Source: Bacteroidota bacterium (GTDB lineage: Bacteria > Bacteroidota > Bacteroidia > Chitinophagales > LD1). Taken from it: a stretch of 37,793 bases of DNA. The DNA lies in the NCBI GenBank assembly GCA_947475165.1, contig CANJLD010000029.1, positions 1 through 37,793 of the forward strand, read 5' to 3'. The notes under the pieces are model-generated. The model did not search any database. It had not been told where the DNA came from and worked only from the letters and a program-made list of their open reading frames with translations. Position numbers and translations under genes: made by a program. Positions 9,797 to 18,217 of this stretch are shown one piece after another; the first letter of the stretch is position 1; each line of letters begins with the position of its first letter.

Positions 9797-11116
9797 ATGA
9801 AAAAGATTTTACTCGTTTCTTTCCTGTTTGCGTCATTCAGCTTTACGAAAGTGAATGCGCAAATTTTAAACCCCGGTTTCGAAAACTGGAGTAATCAAAC
9901 TGCCAATTTTGATGGCTTTGGAGGGTTCTTTCCTGCCGAAACTTTTCCCTATTCTGACCCTACAGATTGGACAACCACCAATGCCTTAACTGGTGCGGAT
10001 ACTTTGGGTCATTTCTTTTTTGTTACCCAAACAGCCTCATCTCATAGCGGTGCCTCGGCTATTCAGTTAACTACTGATACATTAAAGACTGTAGGAACAC
10101 CACTAGGCCCCCGCAGATTAACTATTCCGGGTTTAGCTTTAAACGGAAGTTTCCCGCTTGACCTCGGTTCTAACCTATTAGCAGGTGGCGTTATTTCGCC
10201 AATGGCAGTTCCGGGTTCTGGTCAGCCATGGACACAACGTCTTGCTACTGTTAAAGGTTTCTACGATTATGCGCCAGTATTCAATGATTCATTGGGTCAT
10301 ATCGACTCTTGTATGGTTTGGGCTATTTTGCGTAAAGGCAATAAAGAAATTGCCAGCGCACAATTTGTAAGCGGTGCTATAACCGGTGGTTATCAGCCTT
10401 TTTCTGCTACATTCAAGTATGTAGACTGCGATGCTCCTGATACCTTGGTTATTTTGATGGCAGCTAGCGTTCCTAATTTCGGAAGTATATTAACTGGTAG
10501 CACTAAATTGGTTGCAGGTAGTATTTTGCGTATTGACGATTTAGATTTTGATACTCTTGCAGCTAACTTCAACTATCCTCCGATTGCTAATAGAGATGTA
10601 GATACCACCAGTAAGAACGTAACTAAGAACGTTTTGGTGAAATTGAATGATGACGATTGCAATGACCCTGTAATTGGTCTAACTTTAGCAGTAGCCACTC
10701 AACCGGTTCATGGTCTGGCAACTGCGGCAAGCCCTACACATATTGTTTATACCCCTATAAATAACTATGTAGGTATCGATAGCTTTACTTATACCTTGAG
10801 CGATGGAGTAGGTTCAAGTTCTGCTGTAGTGCGTATGGTTATATTAAATGGTACAGGAATCAACGAGGCTAATCAGGTTCAGGTGGTTCTGTATCCGGTT
10901 CCGGCTTCTAACCAATTAAACATTCAGTTTGAGAACAACGGAAAATCAACCCTCCGTGTGTTTGATATGATTGGCAACTTAGTGTTGACTACCACACTTA
11001 CAGGCAACAACAATACAGTAAACACAGAAATGCTTGCGAGCGGTGTTTACGGCATTCAGATTGCTGACGACAAGAATGCAGTAATTGCAAGAAGCAAATT
11101 CACTATCAGCAAATAA
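9797..11116 (+). CDS. T9SS cargo protein with Ig/cadherin-like domain
   Basis: The 439-residue protein has a Sec signal peptide (ending KVNAQ). An N-terminal domain opens with ILNPGFENW and continues through a DWTTTNAL segment, a carbohydrate-metabolism-like (PCMD-type) beta-sandwich opening I recognise from other Bacteroidota exoproteins. An Ig/cadherin-like domain follows (about 255-350: PPIANRDVDTTSKNV ... DSFTYTLSDG). The last ~75 residues form a type A T9SS sorting domain (LYPVPASNQLNIQF, VFDMIGNLV, LASGVYGIQI), which directs export across the outer membrane and is usually cleaved. The adjacent lipoprotein gene may encode a partner. A clear terminator follows. Confidence 0.88.
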   Translation: MKKILLVSFLFASFSFTKVNAQILNPGFENWSNQTANFDGFGGFFPAETFPYSDPTDWTTTNALTGADTLGHFFFVTQTASSHSGASAIQLTTDTLKTVGTPLGPRRLTIPGLALNGSFPLDLGSNLLAGGVISPMAVPGSGQPWTQRLATVKGFYDYAPVFNDSLGHIDSCMVWAILRKGNKEIASAQFVSGAITGGYQPFSATFKYVDCDAPDTLVILMAASVPNFGSILTGSTKLVAGSILRIDDLDFDTLAANFNYPPIANRDVDTTSKNVTKNVLVKLNDDDCNDPVIGLTLAVATQPVHGLATAASPTHIVYTPINNYVGIDSFTYTLSDGVGSSSAVVRMVILNGTGINEANQVQVVLYPVPASNQLNIQFENNGKSTLRVFDMIGNLVLTTTLTGNNNTVNTEMLASGVYGIQIADDKNAVIARSKFTISK

Positions 11117-11135
11117 TAATTCTTACAAGTAAATT

Positions 11136-11170
11136 AAATGCCTTCGCAATTTTTGCGGGGGCATTTTTGT
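11136..11170 (+). terminator. Terminator of the T9SS cargo gene
   Basis: AAATGCCTTCGCAA (11136-11149) pairs with TTGCGGGGGCATTT (11153-11166), including two G-T pairs, around a T3 loop, and is followed by TTGTTTT. Confidence 0.88.
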
Positions 11171-11268
11171 TTTAGGAAAGAAGAGTTTCTTTTTTGAATT
11201 ACTCCAAAAAAAGTAGTTTTATCGCGAACGGAAATATTTGAATTAGTATTTATTTATACGCTAAGTGA

Positions 11269-12804
11269 ATGATTGCAGCAGGTGAAAATAAACTGACCTT
11301 ACAGGATGTGTACAGGGTTTTATATAACAACGAAAAGATTGAAGTAAGCACGGTTGCGCTTAAAAAAGCGAACGCCAACTTTAACTTCCTTCGCGATTTT
11401 GCCAAAGACAAAGTTATTTACGGCATCAACACGGGCTTTGGTCCTATGGCGCAGCACCGTATTGCTTATAGCGAACGGTTAACGCTTCAATACAATTTAA
11501 TACGCAGTCATGCTTCCGGTTCTGGTAAGCCTATTGATGTAATTTATGCCAAGGCAATGCTTATTGACCGGCTTAATACTTTTGCGCAATGCAAAAGCGG
11601 TGTGCATCCTGATTTAATTCTTCTGATTCAGGAAATGATTAACCATAACCTGATACCGGTGATATACGAACATGGTGGGGTAGGAGCAAGTGGCGATTTA
11701 GTGCAGTTAGCGCACATGGCATTGGCCATTATTGGCGAAGGTGAAATTCAGCACGAAGGAAAGATTTATGATGCTACGGAAATACTGCACGCACATAAAC
11801 TTACCCCGTTTGCCATCCGTATGCGCGAAGGCCTGGGCTTAATGAATGGCACATCCTGCATGACCGGTATTGGTTTAGTGAATTTGATTGAAGCAAAACG
11901 TTTGCTCAACTGGTCTACTTTAATTTCGGTAACCATCAACGAAATATTTGAAGCGTATGACGACCATATTTCTGAACCGTTGAACAAAGTAAAACTTCAT
12001 GTGGGGCAGAACAAAGTAGCGGAAGCCATGCGTGGAATTATTGCGAAGAGCGTGCTAATGAAAAACCGTCACGACCATTTGTACACCGATACAGAGGAAA
12101 CTCACTTTAAAGAAAAGGTGCAGGAGTATTATTCCCTGCGTTGTATGCCGCAAATACTTGGACCGGTGTATGATACCATTGCCAGTGCAGAAGGAATATT
12201 AGTAGATGAATTAAACTCAGTAAGTGATAATCCGGTAATTAATGATGAAATAAAGAACGTAGTACACGGAGGAAATTTTCATGGCGATTATGTGGCGTTG
12301 GAAATGGATAAACTCAAAATTGCCATCACCAAACTTTCTATGTTGGCAGACCGTCAATTGAATTACTTGCTTAACGATAAACTCAATGGTAAACTTCCGC
12401 CATTCATCAACACTGGTACTATCGGTTTAAATTTTGGTATACAAGGAATTCAATACACGTCTACCAGCACAGTTGCAGAAAATCAAACGCTTTCTAATCC
12501 GGTTTACATCCACAGCATACCAAGCAATAACGATAATCAGGATATAGTAAGTATGGGGAGCAATGCAGCTTTAATGACTGCTCGTGTTATAGAAAATACG
12601 TTCGAAGTTTTATCAGTGCATACGCTGGCAGTAGTAGAGGCCGTTGATTGTTTAGATAAAGCCGATAAACTTTCAGCTAAAGCAAAAGAACTATACAAAG
12701 GAGTGCGGAATGTTTCTTCTAAAATTGAAAGCGATGTGGCAAGTTTTAAGAAGTTGAGAAGCATTAAAGAATATTTAAAGGCAAACAATCCGGAAGTTAT
12801 ATAG
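11269..12804 (+). CDS. Tyrosine ammonia-lyase (HAL/PAL/TAL family), flexirubin type
   Basis: This 511-residue MIO enzyme removes ammonia from an aromatic amino acid. The Ala140-Ser141-Gly142 triad that cyclises into the MIO cofactor lies in GGVGASGDL, and the catalytic Tyr51 is in YGINTGFG. The substrate-selectivity site reads RSHASG (His81), and long stretches (VIYGINTGFGPMAQ, LQYNLIRSH, GGNFHGDY, YVHSIP-like) match, from memory, the tyrosine ammonia-lyase of Flavobacterium johnsoniae. The product would be 4-coumarate, the starter of flexirubin aryl polyenes. Histidase activity cannot be excluded, but no hutU, hutI or hutG gene is adjacent. A one-mismatch -7 box (AATATTTG, 11233-11240) lies 28 bases upstream. 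It heads a three-gene unit with a FabG homologue and a CrtI-like oxidoreductase. Confidence 0.9.
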   Translation: MIAAGENKLTLQDVYRVLYNNEKIEVSTVALKKANANFNFLRDFAKDKVIYGINTGFGPMAQHRIAYSERLTLQYNLIRSHASGSGKPIDVIYAKAMLIDRLNTFAQCKSGVHPDLILLIQEMINHNLIPVIYEHGGVGASGDLVQLAHMALAIIGEGEIQHEGKIYDATEILHAHKLTPFAIRMREGLGLMNGTSCMTGIGLVNLIEAKRLLNWSTLISVTINEIFEAYDDHISEPLNKVKLHVGQNKVAEAMRGIIAKSVLMKNRHDHLYTDTEETHFKEKVQEYYSLRCMPQILGPVYDTIASAEGILVDELNSVSDNPVINDEIKNVVHGGNFHGDYVALEMDKLKIAITKLSMLADRQLNYLLNDKLNGKLPPFINTGTIGLNFGIQGIQYTSTSTVAENQTLSNPVYIHSIPSNNDNQDIVSMGSNAALMTARVIENTFEVLSVHTLAVVEAVDCLDKADKLSAKAKELYKGVRNVSSKIESDVASFKKLRSIKEYLKANNPEVI

Positions 12805-12810
12805 ACGGCT

Positions 12811-12887
12811 ATCAAGCTGAGGAACGAAGTATCTTGTATTTTGTAGATTCAGGATTCTTCTCTCCGCAAAGCTCAGTTCAGAATGAC
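12811..12887. repeat. Dispersed palindromic repeat running into the fabG 5' end
   Basis: The stretch ends in GATTCTTCTCTCCGC ... CAGTTCAGAATGAC, the reverse complement of the GTCATTCTGAAC...GAAGAATC repeat that I recall from many bacterial genomes. Its left part (GAGGAACGAAGTATCTTG) is a degenerate inverted copy. The ATG inside GAATGAC (12883) is part of the repeat, not a specific start signal. Confidence 0.65.
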
Positions 12888-12897
12888 AAAGACAAAT

Positions 12898-13626
12898 ATG
12901 AAATACGCATTAGTAACCGGAGGCTCAAGAGGAATAGGAAGGGCAGTAAGTTTGAAACTAGCAGCACAAGGCTATTTTGTTTTAGTAAACTTTCAACGCA
13001 ACGAAACCGAAGCAGATAAAACTGTTGCCATTATAAAGGAAGCCGGTGGCGATGCATCTACTTTAAAGTTTGATGTGTCAGATAAAGATGATATTCAAAA
13101 AACTTTAGGCGGATGGATTGATGCGAACAAAGACAAATCGATTGAAGTATTGGTGAACAATGCAGGCATCCGTAAAGATTTTCTGTTAATGATGATGGCA
13201 GAAAGCGATTGGCATGATGTGTTGCGCACTAATCTTGATTCATTTTACTACATCACTAAACTTGTTATACCGGGTATGATGTTTCAACGTTTCGGTAGAA
13301 TCATCAATGTAGTTTCTCTTTCAGGGATTAAAGGCTTGCCGGGACAAACAAATTATTCTGCATCTAAAGCCGGAGTAATTGCCGCTTCAAAATCACTTGC
13401 GCAAGAGATAGGCAGAAAAGGAATAACCGTTAACTGCGTGGCACCCGGTTTTATAAAAACCGAAATGACAGAAGGAATTGAAGAAGCACAGTTCCGCAGC
13501 ATTATACCCGTGCAGCGTTTTGGCGAAGCCGATGAAGTAGCAGAAGCAGTTTCTTTTCTTGCATCGAAAGGTGCATCATACATAACCGGTGAGGTGATAA
13601 ATGTGAACGGAGGACTCTACACTTAA
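12898..13626 (+). CDS. FabG-like 3-oxoacyl-ACP reductase (SDR family)
   Basis: The 242-residue short-chain dehydrogenase has the NADPH-binding TGGSRGIG (7-14), NNAG (87-90), catalytic Ser140 in NVVSLSG, and Tyr153/Lys157 in YSASK. It reduces beta-ketoacyl chains bound to acyl carrier protein; next to an ammonia-lyase and a phytoene-desaturase-like gene, aryl-polyene elongation is the likeliest role (inference from known flexirubin clusters). I use ATG 12898 (MKYALVTGG), the canonical family N-terminus. The in-frame ATG at 12883 adds five residues encoded by a dispersed repeat. The primary fatty-acid fabG is probably elsewhere, since no other fab gene is here. Confidence 0.9.
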   Translation: MKYALVTGGSRGIGRAVSLKLAAQGYFVLVNFQRNETEADKTVAIIKEAGGDASTLKFDVSDKDDIQKTLGGWIDANKDKSIEVLVNNAGIRKDFLLMMMAESDWHDVLRTNLDSFYYITKLVIPGMMFQRFGRIINVVSLSGIKGLPGQTNYSASKAGVIAASKSLAQEIGRKGITVNCVAPGFIKTEMTEGIEEAQFRSIIPVQRFGEADEVAEAVSFLASKGASYITGEVINVNGGLYT

Positions 13627-13633
13627 ATATTTC

Positions 13634-13711
13634 AGATTTTAGAAGGCAGATTAAATCCAGTGCTGGGTAGTCTGCATTTCAATCTAAAATCTAAAAATCT
13701 AAAATCTAAAA
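13634..13711. repeat. Folded AATCTAAA repeat between fabG and the CrtI-like gene
   Basis: AGATTTTAGA (13634-13643) is the exact inverse of TCTAAAATCT (13683-13692), and inside it GCAGA (13646-13650) pairs with TCTGC (13671-13675). The right arm is followed by further ATCTAAA units up to the TTG start codon at 13712. The mRNA leader of the next gene would therefore sit in or beside a hairpin. Confidence 0.7.
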
Positions 13712-15250
13712 TTGAAGAAGACCGTAAACATCATTGGTGCAGGAATCTCCGGTTTATCGCTCGGTTGTTACTTGCAAATGAACGGTTACAATACGCAGAT
13801 TTTCGAGAAGCACAATATACCGGGTGGGCTTTGCACCAGTTGGGATAAAGCCGGTTACACTTTCGATGGTTGCGCACATTGGATTCTCGGTTCCGATGAA
13901 GGGAGTTCGTTTTTCAAATTATGGAATGAACTGATTGATGTAAAAAAAATGAAGTGGGTGAATCACGACATCCGCATGTTTATTGAAGTAAAAAATCGCG
14001 ACAAATACGGGAGCGATACGTTTCGCTTTTACACTAACCTCGATAAACTTCAAGCGTATTTAATTGACCTGGCACCGGAAGATGAAAAAGCGATTCGTGA
14101 TTTTATCAAACCAATGCGCGTCATCCAGAAGTTTGAAATGCCACCTATTATGGATGATTTGCCGCTTATCCCGTCTATTATTCGCGGAATCAAAATGGCG
14201 AGGTATGTTGAGTTTCTGTTTACCTTCCTGAAGCTATGGGGACAAACAAATTACTCCTTTGCCAGGAAGTTGAAGAATCCTTTTCTGAAAGAGAGTTTCG
14301 AAATGTTGTATGATGGAGAAGAAGTAAACCTACTCGTTATCTATTTTCCAATGGCAAGTTTTGATAAGAAGAGTGCCGGTTATCCTATCGGTGGTTCTCT
14401 AAAGTTTGCTGAAAAATTTGAGAAAAGATATTTGGAATTAGGAGGCAAGATTCATTATCACACACCGGTTCATAAAATAATTACAGAACATGGAATAGCA
14501 AAGGCATTGGAAGTGCGCCACGGAAAAATTCATGAATCGGATTTGACTATCTCTTGTGCCGATTGGTATTTAACAGCGTTTGAGTTATTGGAAGGAAAGT
14601 TTGTAAACGATGAAATGATAGCATTGAAAGAGGAGAGGAGTTTAGAAATTTTCTTTTCTGTTATGCAGTTTTCTTTTGGCATCAATAAAGATTTATCAGA
14701 AGTGCCGCACCTCATGCGCTACCCATTAGATATTCCGATTGTTTCGCCTGACGGAACGGAGTATAAGCGGATGGAGGTACACATTTACAGTTACGATAAA
14801 ACAATGGCACCGGAAGGAAAGAGTTCGGTGGTAGTCAGTTTCTATACCAAGCAACACGAGTTTTGGATTGACCACAGAAAAAATAATCGCGCTGAATACA
14901 GAAAAATAAAAAGCGAGTTTGCTGACAAAATTATTGAGCAGTTAGATAAACGCCTTGGCGGCATTAAAGAATTTATTGAAGTAGTAGATGTGGCAACACC
15001 GGCAACTATTCTGCGCTACACCGGTAACTGGAAAGGAAGTGCACAAGGATTAATGGCAGGTAAAAATTTTCTGGCTTCTGTTCCTATCAAATCAATTTTT
15101 CCTGGCTTAAAGAATTTTTATTACGCCAGCCATTGGAACCGCCCAAGCGGAGGCTTACCTATTGCAGTATTGAGCGGCAGACAACTGGCTCAAAAAATTT
15201 GTAAGGATGATGGGAGGCAGTTTAATACCGATTCCGGATTTACTTCTTGA
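13712..15250 (+). CDS. Phytoene-desaturase-like FAD oxidoreductase (CrtI/CrtISO superfamily)
   Basis: The 512-residue protein starts with the FAD-binding dinucleotide fold (NIIGAGISGLSLGCYL; GxGxxG at 9-14), then the PGGLC(T)SW motif typical of carotenoid desaturases, isomerases and retinol saturases, and ends with a conserved SHWNRPSGGLPIAVLSGR block that completes the FAD site. Such oxidoreductases accompany the ammonia-lyase and FabG in flexirubin clusters, so desaturation or isomerisation of a polyene chain is likely (inference). The start must be TTG 13712: a stop lies upstream in frame and the next ATG would remove the nucleotide-binding loop. The gene ends 11 bases inside the convergent FkbM gene. 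Confidence 0.88.
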   Translation: MKKTVNIIGAGISGLSLGCYLQMNGYNTQIFEKHNIPGGLCTSWDKAGYTFDGCAHWILGSDEGSSFFKLWNELIDVKKMKWVNHDIRMFIEVKNRDKYGSDTFRFYTNLDKLQAYLIDLAPEDEKAIRDFIKPMRVIQKFEMPPIMDDLPLIPSIIRGIKMARYVEFLFTFLKLWGQTNYSFARKLKNPFLKESFEMLYDGEEVNLLVIYFPMASFDKKSAGYPIGGSLKFAEKFEKRYLELGGKIHYHTPVHKIITEHGIAKALEVRHGKIHESDLTISCADWYLTAFELLEGKFVNDEMIALKEERSLEIFFSVMQFSFGINKDLSEVPHLMRYPLDIPIVSPDGTEYKRMEVHIYSYDKTMAPEGKSSVVVSFYTKQHEFWIDHRKNNRAEYRKIKSEFADKIIEQLDKRLGGIKEFIEVVDVATPATILRYTGNWKGSAQGLMAGKNFLASVPIKSIFPGLKNFYYASHWNRPSGGLPIAVLSGRQLAQKICKDDGRQFNTDSGFTS

Positions 15251-16157
15251 TAAATTTTTGTAGTTTTTCTGCCTTAGCAGGTGTGCATACAAGATAGTTC
15301 CATTTGTCAGGAACCAGTTCAATTTTATTTTTTTCAATCAATACGTTCACTTCATCAAGATGAAATATTTTATAGCCCCCATTGGCAAATACAGTATTCA
15401 GTTTATCTGCTATTACGGTTTCTAGTACTTCAATAATAATGTAAGGCTGAAACAAGGCAAGATGTTTTTTAAAACCTTCTATTACTTCCGGCTCATGCAT
15501 CTCTACATCAATTTTCATTAAATCAATTTTTTGAATTCCCTTTTTTGAAATATAATCATCAAGCGTGATGGTTTCAATTTCGTATTCTACAATTTTCTCT
15601 GTGTTCCAACTGGTGTTTTTTAACTTGTCTGGACTAAGGGATGAACTTTGTTGGTGCTCAGCATACGTGTCGTAAAAAATTTGTTTCCCGCTTTTGTCAG
15701 AGAGTGCTATTTGCTCGGTGGTAACGTCAAAGTTATTAATAGCTATATTCTGCTCTAGTCTTTTAAAAGTTCTTTGAACAGGCTCAAACGCGTAAATTTT
15801 TGCTTTTGGGTTTAAAGATTTTGATAGCAATGAATAAACACCGGTGTTGGCTCCTATATCAAAAATCACATCGGATGTTTTTGCCAACTCCGCAATAATC
15901 CAAACAGTATCCTCTTCCCAGGATTTGCCTAAGCCTTTCCAGAATATTTCATTCTCAATGGTAGAATTATGATGGTAAAGTTTAAAGCGGGCTTCTGATG
16001 TTACTTGCACTTCAAATTCTCCTTCAAACTTCATGTCTTTGTAAAATTTCTTATTGGGTATTCCTGTAGCACGCACCAATTGGCACAACTGTTTTTTTAA
16101 AGGCAATATTTTATAAATGCCTAAAAAAAATTTAAAAATCATGGATGTAACGCTCAT
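15240..16157 (-). CDS. FkbM-family SAM-dependent methyltransferase
   Basis: The 305-residue protein contains the class I methyltransferase motif FDIGANTGVYS (100-110), EPVQRTFKRL after strand 2, and KIDVEMHEPEVIEG, the signature region of the FkbM (Methyltransf_21) family. These enzymes O-methylate sugars or hydroxyl groups of secondary metabolites and glycans. It faces the pigment-type module and overlaps the 3' end of the CrtI-like gene by 11 bases, so transcripts from the two would be antisense at their ends. A role in methylating the pigment's hydroxyl group or a surface glycan is possible, but the sequence does not decide. An in-frame ATG five codons downstream is an alternative start. 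Confidence 0.88.
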   Translation of the reverse strand: MSVTSMIFKFFLGIYKILPLKKQLCQLVRATGIPNKKFYKDMKFEGEFEVQVTSEARFKLYHHNSTIENEIFWKGLGKSWEEDTVWIIAELAKTSDVIFDIGANTGVYSLLSKSLNPKAKIYAFEPVQRTFKRLEQNIAINNFDVTTEQIALSDKSGKQIFYDTYAEHQQSSSLSPDKLKNTSWNTEKIVEYEIETITLDDYISKKGIQKIDLMKIDVEMHEPEVIEGFKKHLALFQPYIIIEVLETVIADKLNTVFANGGYKIFHLDEVNVLIEKNKIELVPDKWNYLVCTPAKAEKLQKFIKK

Positions 16158-16236
16158 TCTTCTACAGTATTAGTTGCAGCAAAAGAAAGAATTATCTGCA
16201 ATTGAAAATTATTATGAATACAAGTAATAATGCAAT

Positions 16237-16633
16237 CTACTTTCCTGCTATTAATTCAAACGATTTACTGCAAAGCAATTTGTTTGCATCATTGAATACC
16301 TCAACTTTATATCTTGAATTAGTAACAAACACATGAGGCTGCCACACAAAAAAACAATCAGGTTGAATAGCCTGATCAATAGATTGATTGAATTGTTCAC
16401 CATCTTTTGTAGTCACAGTATAAATTTTGTAAGTGAGTTTGCTGCCTAAAGAAGCTGTGTTGGTTTCCTGCATATATACTTTGCCGGTAAGGCTATCGGG
16501 AGTGGTAATGAACTTGTTATTGTCGAAAGCGCAGTGCCTTCAGGGCTTACATAAGCACAAAATTTTAAAGTTGCTTGACTGAAAACTATGTTTATACAAA
16601 ATGATAACGCAAGCGCGCATATTATTTTTTCAT
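16237..16633 (-). pseudogene. Small exported-protein gene broken by two frameshifts
   Basis: Only the last 78 codons (16473-16237, MQETNTASLG...) form an ATG-started frame. In frame upstream the same reading gives sensible protein (FDNNKFITTPDSLTGKVY) back to about 16530, where it meets a stop. Switching frame there gives KIICALALSFCINIVFSQ, a good signal peptide, then KFCAYVSPEGTA. The signal peptide in turn is out of frame with an ATG at 16633 by one base in a run of six A. Adding one base in the A-run and one near 16527-16533 restores a continuous 133-codon gene with start, signal peptide and stop. Either the gene is decayed or the sequence has two indel errors. The mature protein (GSKLTYKIYTVTTKDG, VWQPHVFV) is unfamiliar. 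Confidence 0.7.
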
Positions 16634-16647
16634 ATGAAGTAAAGGTA

Positions 16648-16687
16648 TCTTAAAAGAAGAGAGGCACGAAAACATTTCGCGCCTCTC
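16648..16687 (-). terminator. Terminator of the beta-barrel gene pair
   Basis: GAGAGGC (16659-16665) pairs with GCCTCTC (16681-16687), with an inner CG/CG pair. On the minus strand it is followed by TTCTTTT. It lies 25 bases beyond the stop codon at 16712. Confidence 0.8.
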
Positions 16688-16711
16688 CTTAGTTACAGCT
16701 AATAAAAAACT

Positions 16712-17461
16712 TTATCTGCTTCTATCAATCAATACTGGCATGTAATTGTCTTTGTGTTTTGGTTTCCATAGCCGTAAGTTCCAACCTAAGCCTGCCATTA
16801 TTTTCAATTCATCTAAGCGCACAGGAGTTGGCAATGTGCTGAATGCCTGACCGGTTACAGCCTGTACTTTTACAAACACATGGAATATCCAACCTACATA
16901 ATAGTTGCAGCCAACACTCGCAGAAATTAAAGGAACAGCAGAATATTTGGAGCGTCTTAATATATCGTTATCGCGGTAGGCTGCTTGCACTATTCCTATG
17001 CCCGGGGTAATGCCAATGTATGGATCCCAACGGCTGGGTTTTAGAAAATGGTAATTAAAACCCCAGAACATAGCGTGGTTTGCTTTTATGCCCGCTTCGC
17101 TTTTTTTGTTCAAAGCAAACGAATACCAAACAGAACCGGTGAACGAAACACGGTTATCTAAAAACAAATCCATATCGCCATTTATATAAGCCGATGCCAT
17201 TTTTTGTGAGAATAGAAAACCCGGTGCAAGGTTTCCTTGCATGCGCACACATCCTTTTCTTTCTTCCCATATTTTTTGTGCAGGCATTTGCGTAAAGGCA
17301 AGCAACGAAAGCAGTAGCAGTAAAATTCTTACAGAAACAATAACCGTTAGTTTTTGCTTACAAACATTCTTGTAAAAAAACATGTCAGCCAGTTGTGGTA
17401 GTATATTTCTGTTAGATAAACCAGCAGCAAATGATGGAGCGATTATTTTCTTGGTTTCCAT
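16712..17461 (-). CDS. Predicted outer-membrane beta-barrel protein (downstream member of a pair)
   Basis: The 249-residue product has a hydrophobic signal segment (ILLLLLSLLAF, about 46-56) and a mature part of alternating beta strands rich in aromatic and Gly residues (SFTGSVWYSFAL, HAMFWGFNYHFL, YIGITPGIGIV), as in small outer-membrane barrels. ATG 17461 lies inside the 3' end of the upstream gene (19-base overlap), which suggests translational coupling, but it gives a long pre-signal extension; ATG at codon 27 (17383) would give a more normal signal peptide. The end (LGWNLRLWKPKHK) resembles the end of the upstream protein (KFLQLWKPRK), so the two are probably diverged duplicates. Function unknown. 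Confidence 0.78.
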   Translation of the reverse strand: METKKIIAPSFAAGLSNRNILPQLADMFFYKNVCKQKLTVIVSVRILLLLLSLLAFTQMPAQKIWEERKGCVRMQGNLAPGFLFSQKMASAYINGDMDLFLDNRVSFTGSVWYSFALNKKSEAGIKANHAMFWGFNYHFLKPSRWDPYIGITPGIGIVQAAYRDNDILRRSKYSAVPLISASVGCNYYVGWIFHVFVKVQAVTGQAFSTLPTPVRLDELKIMAGLGWNLRLWKPKHKDNYMPVLIDRSR

Positions 17462-18120
17462 AGCTGTAAAAATTTATAGTTAACACTTACATTCAGGAGC
17501 AGGTGTCCTTCCCATCCCGCATTTTTATGCAATTCCAAATGCATTTCACCGTCAGGCTCTTCTTCAACATGCAGTTCTTTGCCCAAGTGCAGCATGTATT
17601 GTGCGCAAACCGAAATATCAAATTTGGGCGTAACGTTGTAGTGGCATCCTAAACCCGCCTGTATAGCCGAACTGAAGTGCGAAAGCTTCTGTCCATTTTC
17701 GCCATTTACTTTCACAATTGTTTCGTCAAAACAATGACCGGCTACTATATACGGAGTCAGTTTGCGGTTGAACGCCTTCGGGTCTATCAGATAAAACATC
17801 ACGCTCCAGCCCACATGAATATCGGTGCGGTGTGCTTTGTTTTTAATGTTGGTGAAAAGCACATCGGCAAACCATTCGGTGTTTACACGGTCAATTACTT
17901 GTATGCGGAACTGTCCGCCTACACCGCTGCCAAACGAGTTAGCATCATGCTCGCTGAATAAACTGTAAGTGTTGCGAATACCGAGTGAGAAATTGCCGCC
18001 TTGTTTTTCATAAAGCGGCTTCTTATATTCAGTAACAGTATCGCGCTTGTTTTGCGCAAGTAGCATACCTGGCAACAGACCAAGCATGAGAATAACCGGC
18101 AGCCATCTTGTTTGTTTCAT
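17443..18120 (-). CDS. Predicted outer-membrane beta-barrel protein (upstream member of a pair)
   Basis: The 225-residue product starts with a clear Sec signal peptide (VILMLGLLPGMLLAQ), followed by beta strands of the small-barrel type (FSLGIRNTYSLFS, WSVMFYLIDP, YIVAGHCFDE, IQAGLGCHYNVTP) and a final strand ending in an aromatic-rich LWKPRK. No enzymatic motif is seen. It is the first gene of a two-gene unit: its last codons overlap the start of the next barrel gene, and a terminator follows the second gene. Both proteins share length, fold type and C-terminal wording, so I regard them as paralogues of unknown role. Confidence 0.8.
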   Translation of the reverse strand: MKQTRWLPVILMLGLLPGMLLAQNKRDTVTEYKKPLYEKQGGNFSLGIRNTYSLFSEHDANSFGSGVGGQFRIQVIDRVNTEWFADVLFTNIKNKAHRTDIHVGWSVMFYLIDPKAFNRKLTPYIVAGHCFDETIVKVNGENGQKLSHFSSAIQAGLGCHYNVTPKFDISVCAQYMLHLGKELHVEEEPDGEMHLELHKNAGWEGHLLLNVSVNYKFLQLWKPRK

Positions 18121-18217
18121 AACAGTGGGGTTTGGTGAGGTAGCCGTTTTTCATAATGGGTTATTTACATTTTTAACGCGCGGTGCGCAATATTTATTGT
18201 GTAGTATTGGCAATGCC

